Source: JAOABV01 sp039801465 (GTDB lineage: Bacteria; Hydrothermota; Tepidihabitantia; Tepidihabitantales; CAIPLT01). Taken from it: a stretch of DNA of 64,000 nucleotides. Made by a program: the position numbers and the translations under genes. Under the pieces are notes generated by a model. The model had not been told where the DNA came from, searched no databases, and saw nothing but the letters and a program-made list of their open reading frames with translations. Of this stretch, positions 35,877 through 45,185 are shown piece after piece. Each line of letters begins with the position of its first letter. Within the stretch, counting starts at the first letter, position 1. The stretch spans positions 77,429 to 141,428 of the forward strand of contig JBDRUT010000003.1 in assembly GCA_039801465.1 (NCBI GenBank), read 5' to 3'.

Positions 35877-36665
35877 TTGAAATATTTACCTTCATTCGTT
35901 TTATTCATTGGTTTCGGTTTAGTTATACCAATAATATATTTTTCTATTTTCCACCGACGCTCAGTCTTAGATAAAGTTCCTGCTTGGATTTGGTCAATAA
36001 CCGGTCTTTGTGCTTTTCTGTTTTTCCCGATATTTCTCTTTCGTAAACATTGGGAAAAAGCAATGATGATAGCATATAATAAGTTTTGGTATGTCGCGGG
36101 CGTTGTTCAAATGGATAACAATTTTTGGGAAACCTTAGCAAAATTCCTGATAATAATTATATTTATTGCCTTAACTCGCAATAAAGGTAAAGATGTTTTC
36201 TCACAGAAAAGCAGTGGAACTATCTTGGGCTATTGGGTTGGACTTTGTTATGGTATCGGTGAAGCAATTACTTTATCCGTTATCGGATGTTTTCCAGTTC
36301 TCAATCGGATTTTTGGTATTAATCTTTTTTTGTATTTTACAACTTGGTATACAGTTTGGGAACGAGCTTATGCGATTCAAATTCATGCAATTATCGGAGC
36401 CTTGATCGGACTCGGTTTTTATCATTGGTATGGACTCGCGAAAAAAGCGTGGTTGTTATTATTTTTCATCTTTGGAATGTTATACCGCGAATTGGTCGAT
36501 GGCTTAGTCTTAGTGATGATATATTTCCCCAAACTTGAATTTGTTAAATTTGCCCGTTCTTATATTTATCCAATAACATTGCCAATATTGTTAATCATTG
36601 GCTATCTCGGATTATTAATTGCTTATAAAATAAGTAAAAATATTAATATAAAAGAAGTAAACTAA
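35877..36665 (+). CDS. Polytopic membrane protein, possibly YhfC/PrsW-like intramembrane protease
   Basis: 262 residues with about seven transmembrane helices. A glutamate sits in GYWVGLCYGIGEAITL (about 117-132), a second in WERAYAIQIHAIIGALIG (about 167-184) with a His. Paired E and H residues in helices of this layout occur in YhfC/PrsW-type glutamic intramembrane proteases, so this is a tentative call. The start is TTG 35877, 9 bases after the lipoprotein stop, without a ribosome site. Codon use looks like its neighbours. Confidence 0.6.
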   Translation: MKYLPSFVLFIGFGLVIPIIYFSIFHRRSVLDKVPAWIWSITGLCAFLFFPIFLFRKHWEKAMMIAYNKFWYVAGVVQMDNNFWETLAKFLIIIIFIALTRNKGKDVFSQKSSGTILGYWVGLCYGIGEAITLSVIGCFPVLNRIFGINLFLYFTTWYTVWERAYAIQIHAIIGALIGLGFYHWYGLAKKAWLLLFFIFGMLYRELVDGLVLVMIYFPKLEFVKFARSYIYPITLPILLIIGYLGLLIAYKISKNINIKEVN

Positions 36666-36679
36666 GCAAAGGAGATAAA

Positions 36680-37393
36680 ATGAGATACACTATAAACATT
36701 GTACTATCTACATTGCTAATTATACTGAACTGCGGGAAAAAAGAAATTCCCGTAATTAAATTATCTTCAAGCAATTGGAATGAAATTAACCATTACCGAG
36801 TCTTACTTGATACGGCAAATGTCGGTTCGTATTATTTAATTTATAAGTCTATTTCAGAACCGGAATCAGTTATCGAATTGCAATCAATCACTGAAATTAA
36901 GCAGGCTAATGCAATATCCCGCGATTCTACAGTTTTATTATTAAAACAGAAAAACTTAAAACCAATATCTTCAACAAAAGCATTATTCACTAGTGGTATG
37001 ATAATTACCAGTGAGATTAAATATCACGGTAACAAAGCATCAATTAAAGCCCATTTACCTCAAGGTGACAGGTCAATCGATATCCCGGTTAATATTAATA
37101 CTTATGATAATGACCAAGTAACTTCTATTTTGCGTGCGATTGATCTAAAACCTGATGACGAAAAAGAAATAAATGTTGTTATTGGTTTAAGTGGCACTAC
37201 CGTTCCATTAAAGATAAAATTAATCGGCGAAGATAAAGTTCAAGTACCTGCAGGTGAATTCGACTGCAATAAATATACATTATCCGTTGTCGGTAGAAAT
37301 ATTGATGTCTGGTATGAAAAATCTACGGCCAAACGAATGGTTAAATATTTAGACCCTCAAGCTCAAATGATAATGGAACTTTTACCACAATAA
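36680..37393 (+). CDS. DUF3108-like lipoprotein
   Basis: 237 residues. The N-terminal signal ends LLIILNC (Cys about 18), a lipobox. The C-terminal half has the DUF3108-like ending: VQVPAGEFDCNKYTL strand followed by VWYEKSTAKRMVKY, as in periplasmic barrel proteins of unknown function. AAGGAGAT precedes the ATG. It converges on the TonB receptor gene with only 3 bases between the stops and no terminator hairpin. Confidence 0.7.
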   Translation: MRYTINIVLSTLLIILNCGKKEIPVIKLSSSNWNEINHYRVLLDTANVGSYYLIYKSISEPESVIELQSITEIKQANAISRDSTVLLLKQKNLKPISSTKALFTSGMIITSEIKYHGNKASIKAHLPQGDRSIDIPVNINTYDNDQVTSILRAIDLKPDDEKEINVVIGLSGTTVPLKIKLIGEDKVQVPAGEFDCNKYTLSVVGRNIDVWYEKSTAKRMVKYLDPQAQMIMELLPQ

Positions 37394-37396
37394 AAC

Positions 37397-39796
37397 TCAG
37401 AACTCTATTACCATACCTGCCATTGGCCAAAATCCGAATTGTTCAACGGTCTCTATTTCTTTTTCATTATTTTTGTAATAGTAAAACCAGATGTTTTTTC
37501 TATTGAGTAAATTTTGAATTTCTAAATACCAGGATAGACTCCAATTTTTATGAATAAACTTATGGTCCCAGCGAAAATCCAGTCTTTGATAACTTGGATA
37601 GCGAGCAGAATTTAACAAATCACTATTATCAATCCATCTTCGTGTTGTTGGAACCCATTGCTTCGGAGTATATGGCCGACCACCGAGATAGCGAAAACGC
37701 AGACCAATATTTGCAATATCGGAAAAGATGAAACCACCGATTGTGCTACGAAACCACGCAGGTAAATTTTGATTCCAATCTTTCTTATAAAAATCGATTT
37801 GATAAGTGCTGCTAACACTAAAAACATGCCGATAGTCAAATTCATTGGGTATCTTTCGGATTGGATTTTGAGGATTGTTCATTTGGGCATTTGACCACGC
37901 ATAAGAAATTGTTCCATTGTAATTGTCGGTAAATTTCTTTAGTAAGAAAATCTCGATTCCATTTGCTTCTGCTTTACCAATATCAAGATACTTCGTTGAA
38001 ATATCATAAGGGTCAGAAGTTACCAAATGTTCAGGAATTAAAAGATTGTCTATATACTTTTGATAGATTTCCACGGATAATTTAGTATCATCAAAAAGCA
38101 GTTTTTCCCAACCAATAACATAATGTACTGAACGCTGACTTTTCAAATTATGATTGGCAATGCTATCCCATAATAAAATATAATAGGCTGGTGATTGGTA
38201 ATGCCAACCATAACCTGCGGTTAAATTTATGCCTTGCCAAAGCGGTTTAGTTATTAAACCTAACCGGGGTGAAAGATAAAATTTATTAGTATACTTAAAG
38301 TAGTCGGCGCGTGCGTCTAAGGTTAAAGTCACAAAATCTCTAAATGCAATTTTATGTTGTAAATAAGTATTAAACTTAAAAGATTGAGCGCGGGCATTAG
38401 TATTTACCAGTTGTGTCTCACCGATAAAAGTTGAATCAATAATTGTGCTATCAATTGGATTATAATCATAAAAGTAAATTGGTTCTTTGGATGCATAAAT
38501 CTTATGAGAAAACGGAACTCTTGATAAACCAAAACCAATTTGTGAATGTTGAGTCTTTGCCCATTGTAGATTAAATTCATATTTAGCACCCGAGCTTTGT
38601 TCTGTAGAAAATAATTGGATTAGAGTATCGCCTTTTATACCTTGATTTACGTCCAGTGTTATCGCATCCCAATTGGAACGCACCCAGGAGAGAGTTAATT
38701 TTCCATAACCGATATCCCCCAGAAGTATTTGCCAAATAAGTCCACTTACTAATCTTTCGGTTTTTGATTCGGTAAAAGTTTGAGTCTTCATAACATCTTC
38801 TTCAGGTTCAATCTTTATATAGTCTTTGCCGTAAAGTCCCATGATTGAAATTTCGTTATTCGATGACAACTTGAAATTTAATTTTGCCAAATAATTGTCA
38901 TAATATGGCACAGCAGTCATTTCACCCCAAACTTTGGATTTTGCCATAATCTCTAAAAAACTTTTATGATACGAAGCAATCCAAGTACCTCTTTGCTTAG
39001 GAAACGGACTTTCTAAAATCAAACCTAATCCAGCCATGCCAATATCCAGATTACCAGCAAATTCATTTGTTGAGCCATTTCTTAATGTTATGTCCATTAC
39101 TGATGATGCTTTATCACCATACCGAGCAGGAAAGGCACCGACAATGAAATCAACTTCACGAATTAAAAGGGCATTGAGCATGCTAATCGGTCCGCCTTGC
39201 TGATTGAACATTGTAAAATGGTTGGGATAGGGAATTTCAATGCCGTCGACTAAGAACAGATTCTCATTAGGATTACCTCCGCGAACAATAATATCATTAT
39301 CCTGGTCACCAGAAGAAACTACTGCAGGCATTGCTTGCACAACTCTTTGAATATCACCTAATCCACCAGGTTGAACTTGAATCTCTTCTGAATTAAAATT
39401 GCGTTCACTGACTGATGCATCTTTGACTTTTGGGAAATACTCAGGTGTAATAGTTATACCAGGTACTTCAATAATCGACTGGATTAATTTAAAAATTAAT
39501 TCGGTCGTACGGGCTGGTTCGACTACAACATTAGTTTTGACCTGGCTGCGATAACCAATCATTGAAACTTCAATTGTATAAGTTCCAACTTCTACTCTAT
39601 CAATTATAAACCGACCTTGGTTATCAGTCGCAGTTCCAAGTTGTCTGCCAACAATCACAACATTTGCACCAACCAATGGTTTATTAGTTGTGCCATCAAA
39701 AACCTCTACGGCGATTTTACCTATGGCTGAACCAGAAGCAAATGAAATTAGACCGACTAAAAGAAAAATAATAGAGTATAACTTACGTTTATTCAT
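37397..39796 (-). CDS. TonB-dependent receptor with carboxypeptidase-like N-domain
   Basis: 799 residues. Signal peptide (about 1-25), then a carboxypeptidase-D-regulatory-like beta domain (about 27-112: GKIAVEVFDGTTNKPLVGANV, YTIEVSMIGYRS). A plug domain follows (about 125-240: DIQRVVQAMPAV, DIIVRGGNPNENLFLVDGIEI cited in pieces), then an outer-membrane beta-barrel to the end. This layout is typical of Bacteroidetes-type receptors for siderophores, vitamins or glycans; the ligand is unknown. GAGAGGAA is the ribosome site. A strong promoter lies 60 bases upstream. Confidence 0.92.
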   Translation of the reverse strand: MNKRKLYSIIFLLVGLISFASGSAIGKIAVEVFDGTTNKPLVGANVVIVGRQLGTATDNQGRFIIDRVEVGTYTIEVSMIGYRSQVKTNVVVEPARTTELIFKLIQSIIEVPGITITPEYFPKVKDASVSERNFNSEEIQVQPGGLGDIQRVVQAMPAVVSSGDQDNDIIVRGGNPNENLFLVDGIEIPYPNHFTMFNQQGGPISMLNALLIREVDFIVGAFPARYGDKASSVMDITLRNGSTNEFAGNLDIGMAGLGLILESPFPKQRGTWIASYHKSFLEIMAKSKVWGEMTAVPYYDNYLAKLNFKLSSNNEISIMGLYGKDYIKIEPEEDVMKTQTFTESKTERLVSGLIWQILLGDIGYGKLTLSWVRSNWDAITLDVNQGIKGDTLIQLFSTEQSSGAKYEFNLQWAKTQHSQIGFGLSRVPFSHKIYASKEPIYFYDYNPIDSTIIDSTFIGETQLVNTNARAQSFKFNTYLQHKIAFRDFVTLTLDARADYFKYTNKFYLSPRLGLITKPLWQGINLTAGYGWHYQSPAYYILLWDSIANHNLKSQRSVHYVIGWEKLLFDDTKLSVEIYQKYIDNLLIPEHLVTSDPYDISTKYLDIGKAEANGIEIFLLKKFTDNYNGTISYAWSNAQMNNPQNPIRKIPNEFDYRHVFSVSSTYQIDFYKKDWNQNLPAWFRSTIGGFIFSDIANIGLRFRYLGGRPYTPKQWVPTTRRWIDNSDLLNSARYPSYQRLDFRWDHKFIHKNWSLSWYLEIQNLLNRKNIWFYYYKNNEKEIETVEQFGFWPMAGMVIEF

Positions 39797-39857
39797 AATT
39801 TATTCCTCTCATTTAAGTCTAAATAAATTTAGGAGTTATTAACTGTTAATTTGCCGT

Positions 39858-39886
39858 AATATAAAATAATATTTGATAATTGTCAA
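39858..39886 (-). promoter_or_regulatory. Promoter of the TonB receptor gene
   Basis: Minus-strand TTGACA (39886-39881), 17 bases, TATATT (39863-39858). The expected start near 39851 gives a leader of about 55 bases with a normal ribosome site. Confidence 0.6.
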
Positions 39887-40090
39887 GATTAACCATAATC
39901 ATTTGGTATCATAATGATAAAAAAAACGAATATAATACTGAAACTCTAATGATTTTATATCGAAAGGTAATTTAATATTTTAATTTAATGAACGATATAT
40001 AAAAATTGAAGAATTTCTATTGAGATTGAACCAAGATTTTAATGCGAGAAATTAAAGTACTCTATTATGATGGGTGATACATTAGAAATC

Positions 40091-40750
40091 TCAATAGATT
40101 TCGTAGTGAAAGTAATGTCTTTTTCTTCGAAAAATTAAGCCAAAAACTAAACCAACTAAGAATCCGCCGATATGAGCAAAATAGGCAACACCAGAACCTT
40201 GACCAGCAGTTCCGAAACCGAAAATCAATTGGAGAAAAATCCAAAAACCAAGGAAAACATACGCTGGTAACATTGTGAATCTTATAAAAAACCCCAAAGG
40301 AACCAATGCGACAACTCGGGCATTAGGAAATAGAATTAAATAACATCCTAAAACCCCTGATACTGCGCCTGACGCACCGATAGTCGGAATTGGTGAATTC
40401 GGAGAAACTAAAATATGAGCGAAACTACCAATTATTCCTGAAAGTACATACATTGTAATAAACCAAAACTTACCTAAAGTGTCTTCAACATTATCACCGA
40501 AAATCCAAAGATAGAGCATGTTGCCTAAAATATGCCAAAAATCACCATGCAAAAACATTGAGGTAAAAAGACTATGCAAACCAATGCCGGCTAAAATGTT
40601 TTGGGGAATTACACCGTAAGAAATAAAGAAGTCACGCAAACCTCGACCCAGTGACATTTCGTAGATAAACACAATCACATTAATAGTAATAATTATGTAG
40701 GTAATAAATGGTCTGCGTTCTGAAGGAATATCATCGCGTAAAGGTAACAT
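40091..40750 (-). CDS. Rhomboid family intramembrane serine protease
   Basis: 219 residues with six transmembrane helices. Catalytic Ser in GASGAVSGVLG (about 134-144) and catalytic His in YFAHIGGFLVGLVFG (about 193-207), plus HGDFWHILGNMLYLWIFGD before. It cleaves transmembrane segments inside the inner membrane; substrates unknown. The C-terminus is short and basic. No ribosome site was seen before ATG 40750. Confidence 0.93.
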   Translation of the reverse strand: MLPLRDDIPSERRPFITYIIITINVIVFIYEMSLGRGLRDFFISYGVIPQNILAGIGLHSLFTSMFLHGDFWHILGNMLYLWIFGDNVEDTLGKFWFITMYVLSGIIGSFAHILVSPNSPIPTIGASGAVSGVLGCYLILFPNARVVALVPLGFFIRFTMLPAYVFLGFWIFLQLIFGFGTAGQGSGVAYFAHIGGFLVGLVFGLIFRRKRHYFHYEIY

Positions 40751-40809
40751 AAAATTAAATATTAAATATACTTTAAACCAAGAAGAGAATTTTTCAACAT
40801 AATTTTATT

Positions 40810-41304
40810 TTATTTGATTGCCTCTTTTTGTAATAATACTATTGAACAGGAAATTATTCCCTGCCTTTCCCTTGCAAACCCTAGACCTTCAGTAGTTTTG
40901 GCTTTAAGACCGATTGCTGATTTTTCTATTTTTAAGATTTTTGCGAGATTGCTTTTTATCTTATCAAAATAAGGATTGAGTTTTGGTTTCTGACAAATAA
41001 TTACTGAGTCAAGATTTATAATTTTATAGCCATTCTTTCTAATCATTTTCATTATCTCTGCAAGGATTTTTAGACTTGAAATACCCTTCAATTTGGGTTC
41101 AGTATTAGGGAAATAGCACCCGATATCATTAAGTCCGATTGCTCCTAAAAGTGCGTCACCAATCGAATGGCATAAAACATCTGCATCTGAATGGCCATAC
41201 AGGCCTAAAGAAGAAGAAATTTTAACGCCTCCCAAAATCAATTTACGATTTTTCCTTAAAGGATGACTATCAAATCCTAATCCAACACGATATTTATATA
41301 ACAT
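40810..41304 (-). CDS. ispF: 2-C-methyl-D-erythritol 2,4-cyclodiphosphate synthase
   Basis: 164 residues from ATG 41304. Zinc ligands are in GLGFDSHPL and the loop GHSDADVLCHSIGDALLGA; KAKTTEGLGF is the nucleotide-side signature. It cyclises the product of IspE in the MEP isoprenoid pathway, so two of the pathway genes are in this window but 34 kb apart. The start has no ribosome site; a promoter ends 7 bases before it, and TTG 41307 is rejected. Confidence 0.96.
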   Translation of the reverse strand: MLYKYRVGLGFDSHPLRKNRKLILGGVKISSSLGLYGHSDADVLCHSIGDALLGAIGLNDIGCYFPNTEPKLKGISSLKILAEIMKMIRKNGYKIINLDSVIICQKPKLNPYFDKIKSNLAKILKIEKSAIGLKAKTTEGLGFARERQGIISCSIVLLQKEAIK

Positions 41305-41311
41305 CAATTCT

Positions 41312-41340
41312 ATTGTATCTCACAATATTACAGTGGTCAA
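41312..41340 (-). promoter_or_regulatory. Promoter abutting ispF start codon
   Basis: Minus-strand TTGACC (41340-41335), 17 bases, TACAAT (41317-41312), AGAATTG, ATG. Confidence 0.6.
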
Positions 41341-41447
41341 GTAAATCTGTTTTCTTATCATTTGAGTTTAAAATTGTGCGTATTGCAAAGGACGATCCGC
41401 TACGGTTAAAGTATTCTACTGGATAAGAAAATTAGTTTTTAAGATTT

Positions 41448-42047
41448 TTAGATGTTTTTCTTTAATTTTCTGACAATATTGAAAAAATTTTGAAAAATCA
41501 TTTCTCCAACTGAACCGGAACGCTCAGGATGAAACTGAACTCCATATATCGGTAACTCAAGATGTTTTATTGCTTCAACCACGCAGGATGGCGAATTGGC
41601 TAAAACTTCAAATCCAGCAGCATTTAAACCTTCTAATGATACATATTCTTGATGACTTTCCCTTACCGAGATTTCTGGGGGCAATCCTTGAAACAGCGGG
41701 TCGTATTTGATTATTCTTACTACTTCATCGCGTTCAATTCGTTCTTTTCCAGCAAGCACTATGCCTCCAAATGCTTTTGCCAGCATCTGATGTCCATAAC
41801 AAATGCCTAAACATGGAATTGTTATATGGTGCAAAAACTCCAAATATCCTCGAGAATATACACCTTTAGATATCAAGTCTGGCGAACCAGACAGCACTAA
41901 TGCGTCGCACTCAAGTAAATTAGCGTAACTATAGACATCAACATCTTTGATAACCCGACATTGACTGAATTTCTTTACCATTTCAACATAAGGAGCAATT
42001 TTTTGTTCTGGTTGGACGCGATAACTATTAACAACTAGCGTTATCAT
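41448..42047 (-). CDS. Stand-alone class I glutamine amidotransferase (GMP synthase subunit A-like)
   Basis: 199 residues. Catalytic triad Cys83 (GICYGHQ), His173 and Glu175 (QFHPE), in the order and size of the split GuaA amidotransferase subunit of archaea. It would feed ammonia to a separate ATP-pyrophosphatase, which is not in this window. Other small GATases, for example in anthranilate synthesis, have different loops around the Cys, so GuaA-like is favoured. No clear ribosome site. Confidence 0.75.
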   Translation of the reverse strand: MITLVVNSYRVQPEQKIAPYVEMVKKFSQCRVIKDVDVYSYANLLECDALVLSGSPDLISKGVYSRGYLEFLHHITIPCLGICYGHQMLAKAFGGIVLAGKERIERDEVVRIIKYDPLFQGLPPEISVRESHQEYVSLEGLNAAGFEVLANSPSCVVEAIKHLELPIYGVQFHPERSGSVGEMIFQNFFNIVRKLKKNI

Positions 42048-42143
42048 TTTATTTTTACTTCAGATTCTTTCTGCGTAGCATCTAATATCTGAGACAAAGG
42101 AACATATTATTTACGATTTATCACAACGAAATCATATAAATCA

Positions 42144-42593
42144 TTAATTTTCTTTTTCTAAAAGTTTTTCTAATTTTCTTATCATCTTTTTAGCCTGCAC
42201 AACATATTCACTTTTAGGATAATCCTCAATCAATCGTTCCAGTTCATCAATTGCAGTATCTAAATCTTGGTCAGGATTTCTTGGGTCACTGAGAATTTCT
42301 GCGATTAAATAAAGCGCATCATCAGCAAGTTCATCTTCAGGAAAATCATCAACGATCGAATAGAGCATTTCTAAACTTTTCTCAAAATCATTAATATCCA
42401 GATACTCTCGAGCCATCTTAAATAGCTGAGCTGGCGGTACACCTGACTCTGAATAAATGGCCGTCGTATCCTGTTGGATAATTTCAGTTTTTTTAACTGC
42501 TCGCGAAGAACAACCAGTTGTTAAAGATATTACAAATAAACTCAAAACTAATATCAAAAATCTAAAAGAAGATAATAAATTGTATCTTTTCAT
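42144..42593 (-). CDS. Short TPR lipoprotein (BamD/YbgF-like)
   Basis: 149 residues. A lipoprotein signal ends SLTTGC (Cys about 28). Two tetratricopeptide-like helical pairs follow (about 55-145), with FEKSLEMLYSIVDDFPEDELADDAL and LIEDYPKSEYV cited in parts, the pattern of outer-membrane assembly or peptidoglycan-linked TPR lipoproteins. It is shorter than BamD. AAGGAG precedes the ATG. Confidence 0.8.
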   Translation of the reverse strand: MKRYNLLSSFRFLILVLSLFVISLTTGCSSRAVKKTEIIQQDTTAIYSESGVPPAQLFKMAREYLDINDFEKSLEMLYSIVDDFPEDELADDALYLIAEILSDPRNPDQDLDTAIDELERLIEDYPKSEYVVQAKKMIRKLEKLLEKEN

Positions 42594-42699
42594 TGGGATA
42601 CTCCTTTTGTGTACATTGAGTAAGCAATTAGAAATAAAATATTAATTTTAGAATCTTTGAAATTTCTAATCGTGATTTTTAGCATCGGTCAGTCTTAAG

Positions 42700-43479
42700 T
42701 TAGCCTGAATGAACTATTTTCTTTTCTAAGGAAGCATAGGCATCATGGTTATGAATTGATTCATAACTTTCGGCTTCAATCCGATACCACGTGATTATAG
42801 GATTCTGTTCTAATTTTTGAGCAACATTACGCACAACATCTTCAACAAAAACTGGATTCTGAAAAGCGTGTTCAGTTACAAATTTTTCGTCTTCACGTTT
42901 TAAGAGTGAATAAACCGGGCTTGAGCCACAGTCTTCAATCATCGCAATCAGGTCTTCAATCCACAAAAACCCTTTAAAGCGCACTTCAACTCGAATCTCA
43001 CCTCGTTGATTATGAGCCCCAACCTTCGCCATTTCTTTAGAACAAGGACATAAAGTAGTGATTGGAACTGCAACACCAAGGATTAATTGTATTTTTTCTG
43101 AAAGATTGCCAATAAATTTGCATCTATACTCCATCAGTCCAACCAAATTTGAGACCGGTGCTTTTTTTTCAATGAAATAAGGGAATGTTATTTCAATGTG
43201 TGCTGATTCCGCATTTAATTCCTGCTTCATCGTTTTTAAAATCTTTCCGATATTATGGATTGCAATTTCGCGATGGAAACGGTTGAGAATTTCCACAAAT
43301 CGACTCATATGCGTGCCACGGAAATTATGGGGTAAATTAACATACATATTAATTTGGGCAATTGTATGTTGTCGTTTATATGCTTTATCGGAAAGAAAAA
43401 TCGGATATCTCAAATTCTTAACACCGACTTTATCAATGTTAATGTTCCGAAAATCTTGTTCATTTTGAATGTCGCGCAC
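42700..43479 (-). CDS. folE2: GTP cyclohydrolase FolE2
   Basis: 259 residues from GTG 43479. Converts GTP to dihydroneopterin triphosphate for folate or queuosine-type pathways; FolE2 works with metals other than zinc. Marks are QNEQDFRNINIDKVGVKNL at the very N-terminus, TTLCPCSKEMAKVGAHNQRG with the catalytic Cys, and the C-terminal ESYESIHNHDAYA. The frame is open up to GTG 43587, overlapping the tldE stop by 8 bases, but that gives 36 unfamiliar residues. A TTGACA/TAAAAT promoter ending 7 bases before GTG 43479 favours the shorter form. Confidence 0.92.
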   Translation of the reverse strand: MRDIQNEQDFRNINIDKVGVKNLRYPIFLSDKAYKRQHTIAQINMYVNLPHNFRGTHMSRFVEILNRFHREIAIHNIGKILKTMKQELNAESAHIEITFPYFIEKKAPVSNLVGLMEYRCKFIGNLSEKIQLILGVAVPITTLCPCSKEMAKVGAHNQRGEIRVEVRFKGFLWIEDLIAMIEDCGSSPVYSLLKREDEKFVTEHAFQNPVFVEDVVRNVAQKLEQNPIITWYRIEAESYESIHNHDAYASLEKKIVHSG

Positions 43480-43486
43480 AATAAAT

Positions 43487-43514
43487 ATTTTAACATTGCT
43501 AACTACATTGTCAA
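43487..43514 (-). promoter_or_regulatory. Promoter abutting folE2 GTG start
   Basis: Minus-strand TTGACA (43514-43509), 16 bases, TAAAAT (43492-43487), ATTTATT, GTG. It lies inside the open frame that would encode an N-terminal extension. Confidence 0.6.
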
Positions 43515-43579
43515 GTTTAACCGTAGTGTTCTTTAATTTATAATTTTCTGATTGTGTCTTATACCCCCGTTTTGTTATT

Positions 43580-44917
43580 TTAACCACTAGTTATGGAGAC
43601 ATCTTCAATGCGACAATAAGGAACGAAAAAAATACCAATTTTTTTGGTCTCGACTGATAATCCGGAAATCTGATTTAGTAATGTAAAGATATTACCAGCA
43701 ATCATTGTTTCAATTATTGGTTGAGTCAATTCGCCATCTATGATTAGAAAGCCACCTTTGACCACGCCGGAAAAATCACCACTAAAAGGATTTGGTTGGG
43801 TAGAAAGACGCGTTACATAAATTCCTTTCTTAATCTCCTGAATTAGTTTTTGTTTTATTTCTTTTCCTGCTTTAACGATAATATTACTTGGTCCAACTGA
43901 TGGAATCGAACGAAAACCACCGATAGCATGGCCTGTTGAAATTCGATTTTCCTTGTTAGCACAGTAAGTGTCGTATAGAAATGATTTTAATACTCCCTGT
44001 TCAATTATGGTTAAAGGTCTTCTTGCAACGCCTTCTCGGTCAAAAGCACTGGATGCTGGACCACCAGATAATAACCCATTGTCTTCAATGGTTAAGCAAT
44101 CAGATATTACTTTTTGATTTAATTTGCCAATCCATCGACTCATTCTTTTTTGAACATTATTGGCTGAGACTGCATTAATAATAACTTCTAACAACTCAGC
44201 CAAAACTTCTGGTTCTAAGAGTATTGTTCCCTTAAAAGTTTCGCCTTTTTTAGCACCTAATGTTTTAAGAACTTTTTCCGCAAAACTTATTGCCACCTTT
44301 TGTACATCTATTTCCGCACATTTTCGTGTCGTATCGAACTCATACTGGAAACAAGATACTTCATTATTATCTCGTGCCATTCCCATAATACCATATTCAA
44401 AAGAACTTGCTTTTTCTGAAACTTCGATACCTTTTGAATTAACAACCGCCTTATCACCATAAAAGCCTGTAAATGCTCCGCTATCAATAGTAATGCGTTT
44501 GTCATAATTCGTTGCGGTTTTCAGTAAGTTTGTTGCATAATTTAAGACATCGTGCATTGTCAGATTTTCGACCACCGGATCGTAGATGTCTTGGACTTCG
44601 GGAATTGTTTCGCTGGCACCAGGTAGAATATTGCCATAATCACTGGGTGCCAAATTAGCTAAACGGACCGCATTGCTGACAGCGTCTAAAATCTTTTCTG
44701 GAGATAAAATATTTACTGAGGCAAATCCTAAACCTTGGTTTTTAAAAACTCGAATGCCGACACCATCAGTAATATGACTTTTGGCTAATTTAATATCATT
44801 AGATTCAAATGAAACGTTGAATGATTTACCTTTAACTAAATACGCTTCAACTTCATCTGCTCCCAGTTCTATTGCCTTGTTAACTGCGAGTTTTCCTAAT
44901 TCTAACAGTTCACTCAT
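43580..44917 (-). CDS. tldE: Metalloprotease-related protein TldE/PmbA
   Basis: 445 residues. TldE is the non-metal partner of TldD; the pair forms a heterodimeric peptidase that degrades unfolded peptides and matures some peptide natural products. The C-terminal RLSTQPNPFSGDFSGVVKGG and GIRVFKNQGLGFASVN strands are characteristic, and the HExxxH motif is absent as expected. TTAGGAGGT precedes the ATG. A decayed second copy lies between it and tldD. Confidence 0.93.
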   Translation of the reverse strand: MSELLELGKLAVNKAIELGADEVEAYLVKGKSFNVSFESNDIKLAKSHITDGVGIRVFKNQGLGFASVNILSPEKILDAVSNAVRLANLAPSDYGNILPGASETIPEVQDIYDPVVENLTMHDVLNYATNLLKTATNYDKRITIDSGAFTGFYGDKAVVNSKGIEVSEKASSFEYGIMGMARDNNEVSCFQYEFDTTRKCAEIDVQKVAISFAEKVLKTLGAKKGETFKGTILLEPEVLAELLEVIINAVSANNVQKRMSRWIGKLNQKVISDCLTIEDNGLLSGGPASSAFDREGVARRPLTIIEQGVLKSFLYDTYCANKENRISTGHAIGGFRSIPSVGPSNIIVKAGKEIKQKLIQEIKKGIYVTRLSTQPNPFSGDFSGVVKGGFLIIDGELTQPIIETMIAGNIFTLLNQISGLSVETKKIGIFFVPYCRIEDVSITSG

Positions 44918-44983
44918 TAACGACCTCCTAACACAACATTATCAATCTGGTAAAAACTTTGATTTAATCCACGCGATAAAAAT

Positions 44984-45185
44984 AAAAACCTGTGAAGGTC
45001 TCGCTATCGATAGTAGTGCATTTGTCATAATTAGTTGCGGTTTTTAGTAAGTTTGTCTCATAATTTAAGATATCGCGATTTAAATTTTGGGTGAGCGATT
45101 TCCCAATATTGGAATGACGAAACTTCTTCTGTTTTCAATTCCAATATCTTTCTAACTGCGCATTTACTCAATTTTGTTAATTTAA
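44984..45185 (-). pseudogene. Decayed fragment of a second tldE copy
   Basis: The segment 44984-45081 aligns without gaps to 44461-44558 inside tldE, with about 17 mismatches in 98 bases, including the shared runs TTTGTCATAATT and GTTGCGGTTT. The stretch 45150-45185 resembles the 5' end of tldE (shared AACTGCG and AATT blocks, here nearer to tldD). Between them similarity is lost. The order matches a tldE gene with a large internal deletion and point decay, a product of tandem duplication. No open frame remains. Confidence 0.7.

Noticed and set aside
43480..43587. N-terminal extension of FolE2
   Set aside because: Open frame but unlike the family; a promoter inside it and a canonical start at 43479 explain the gene better.
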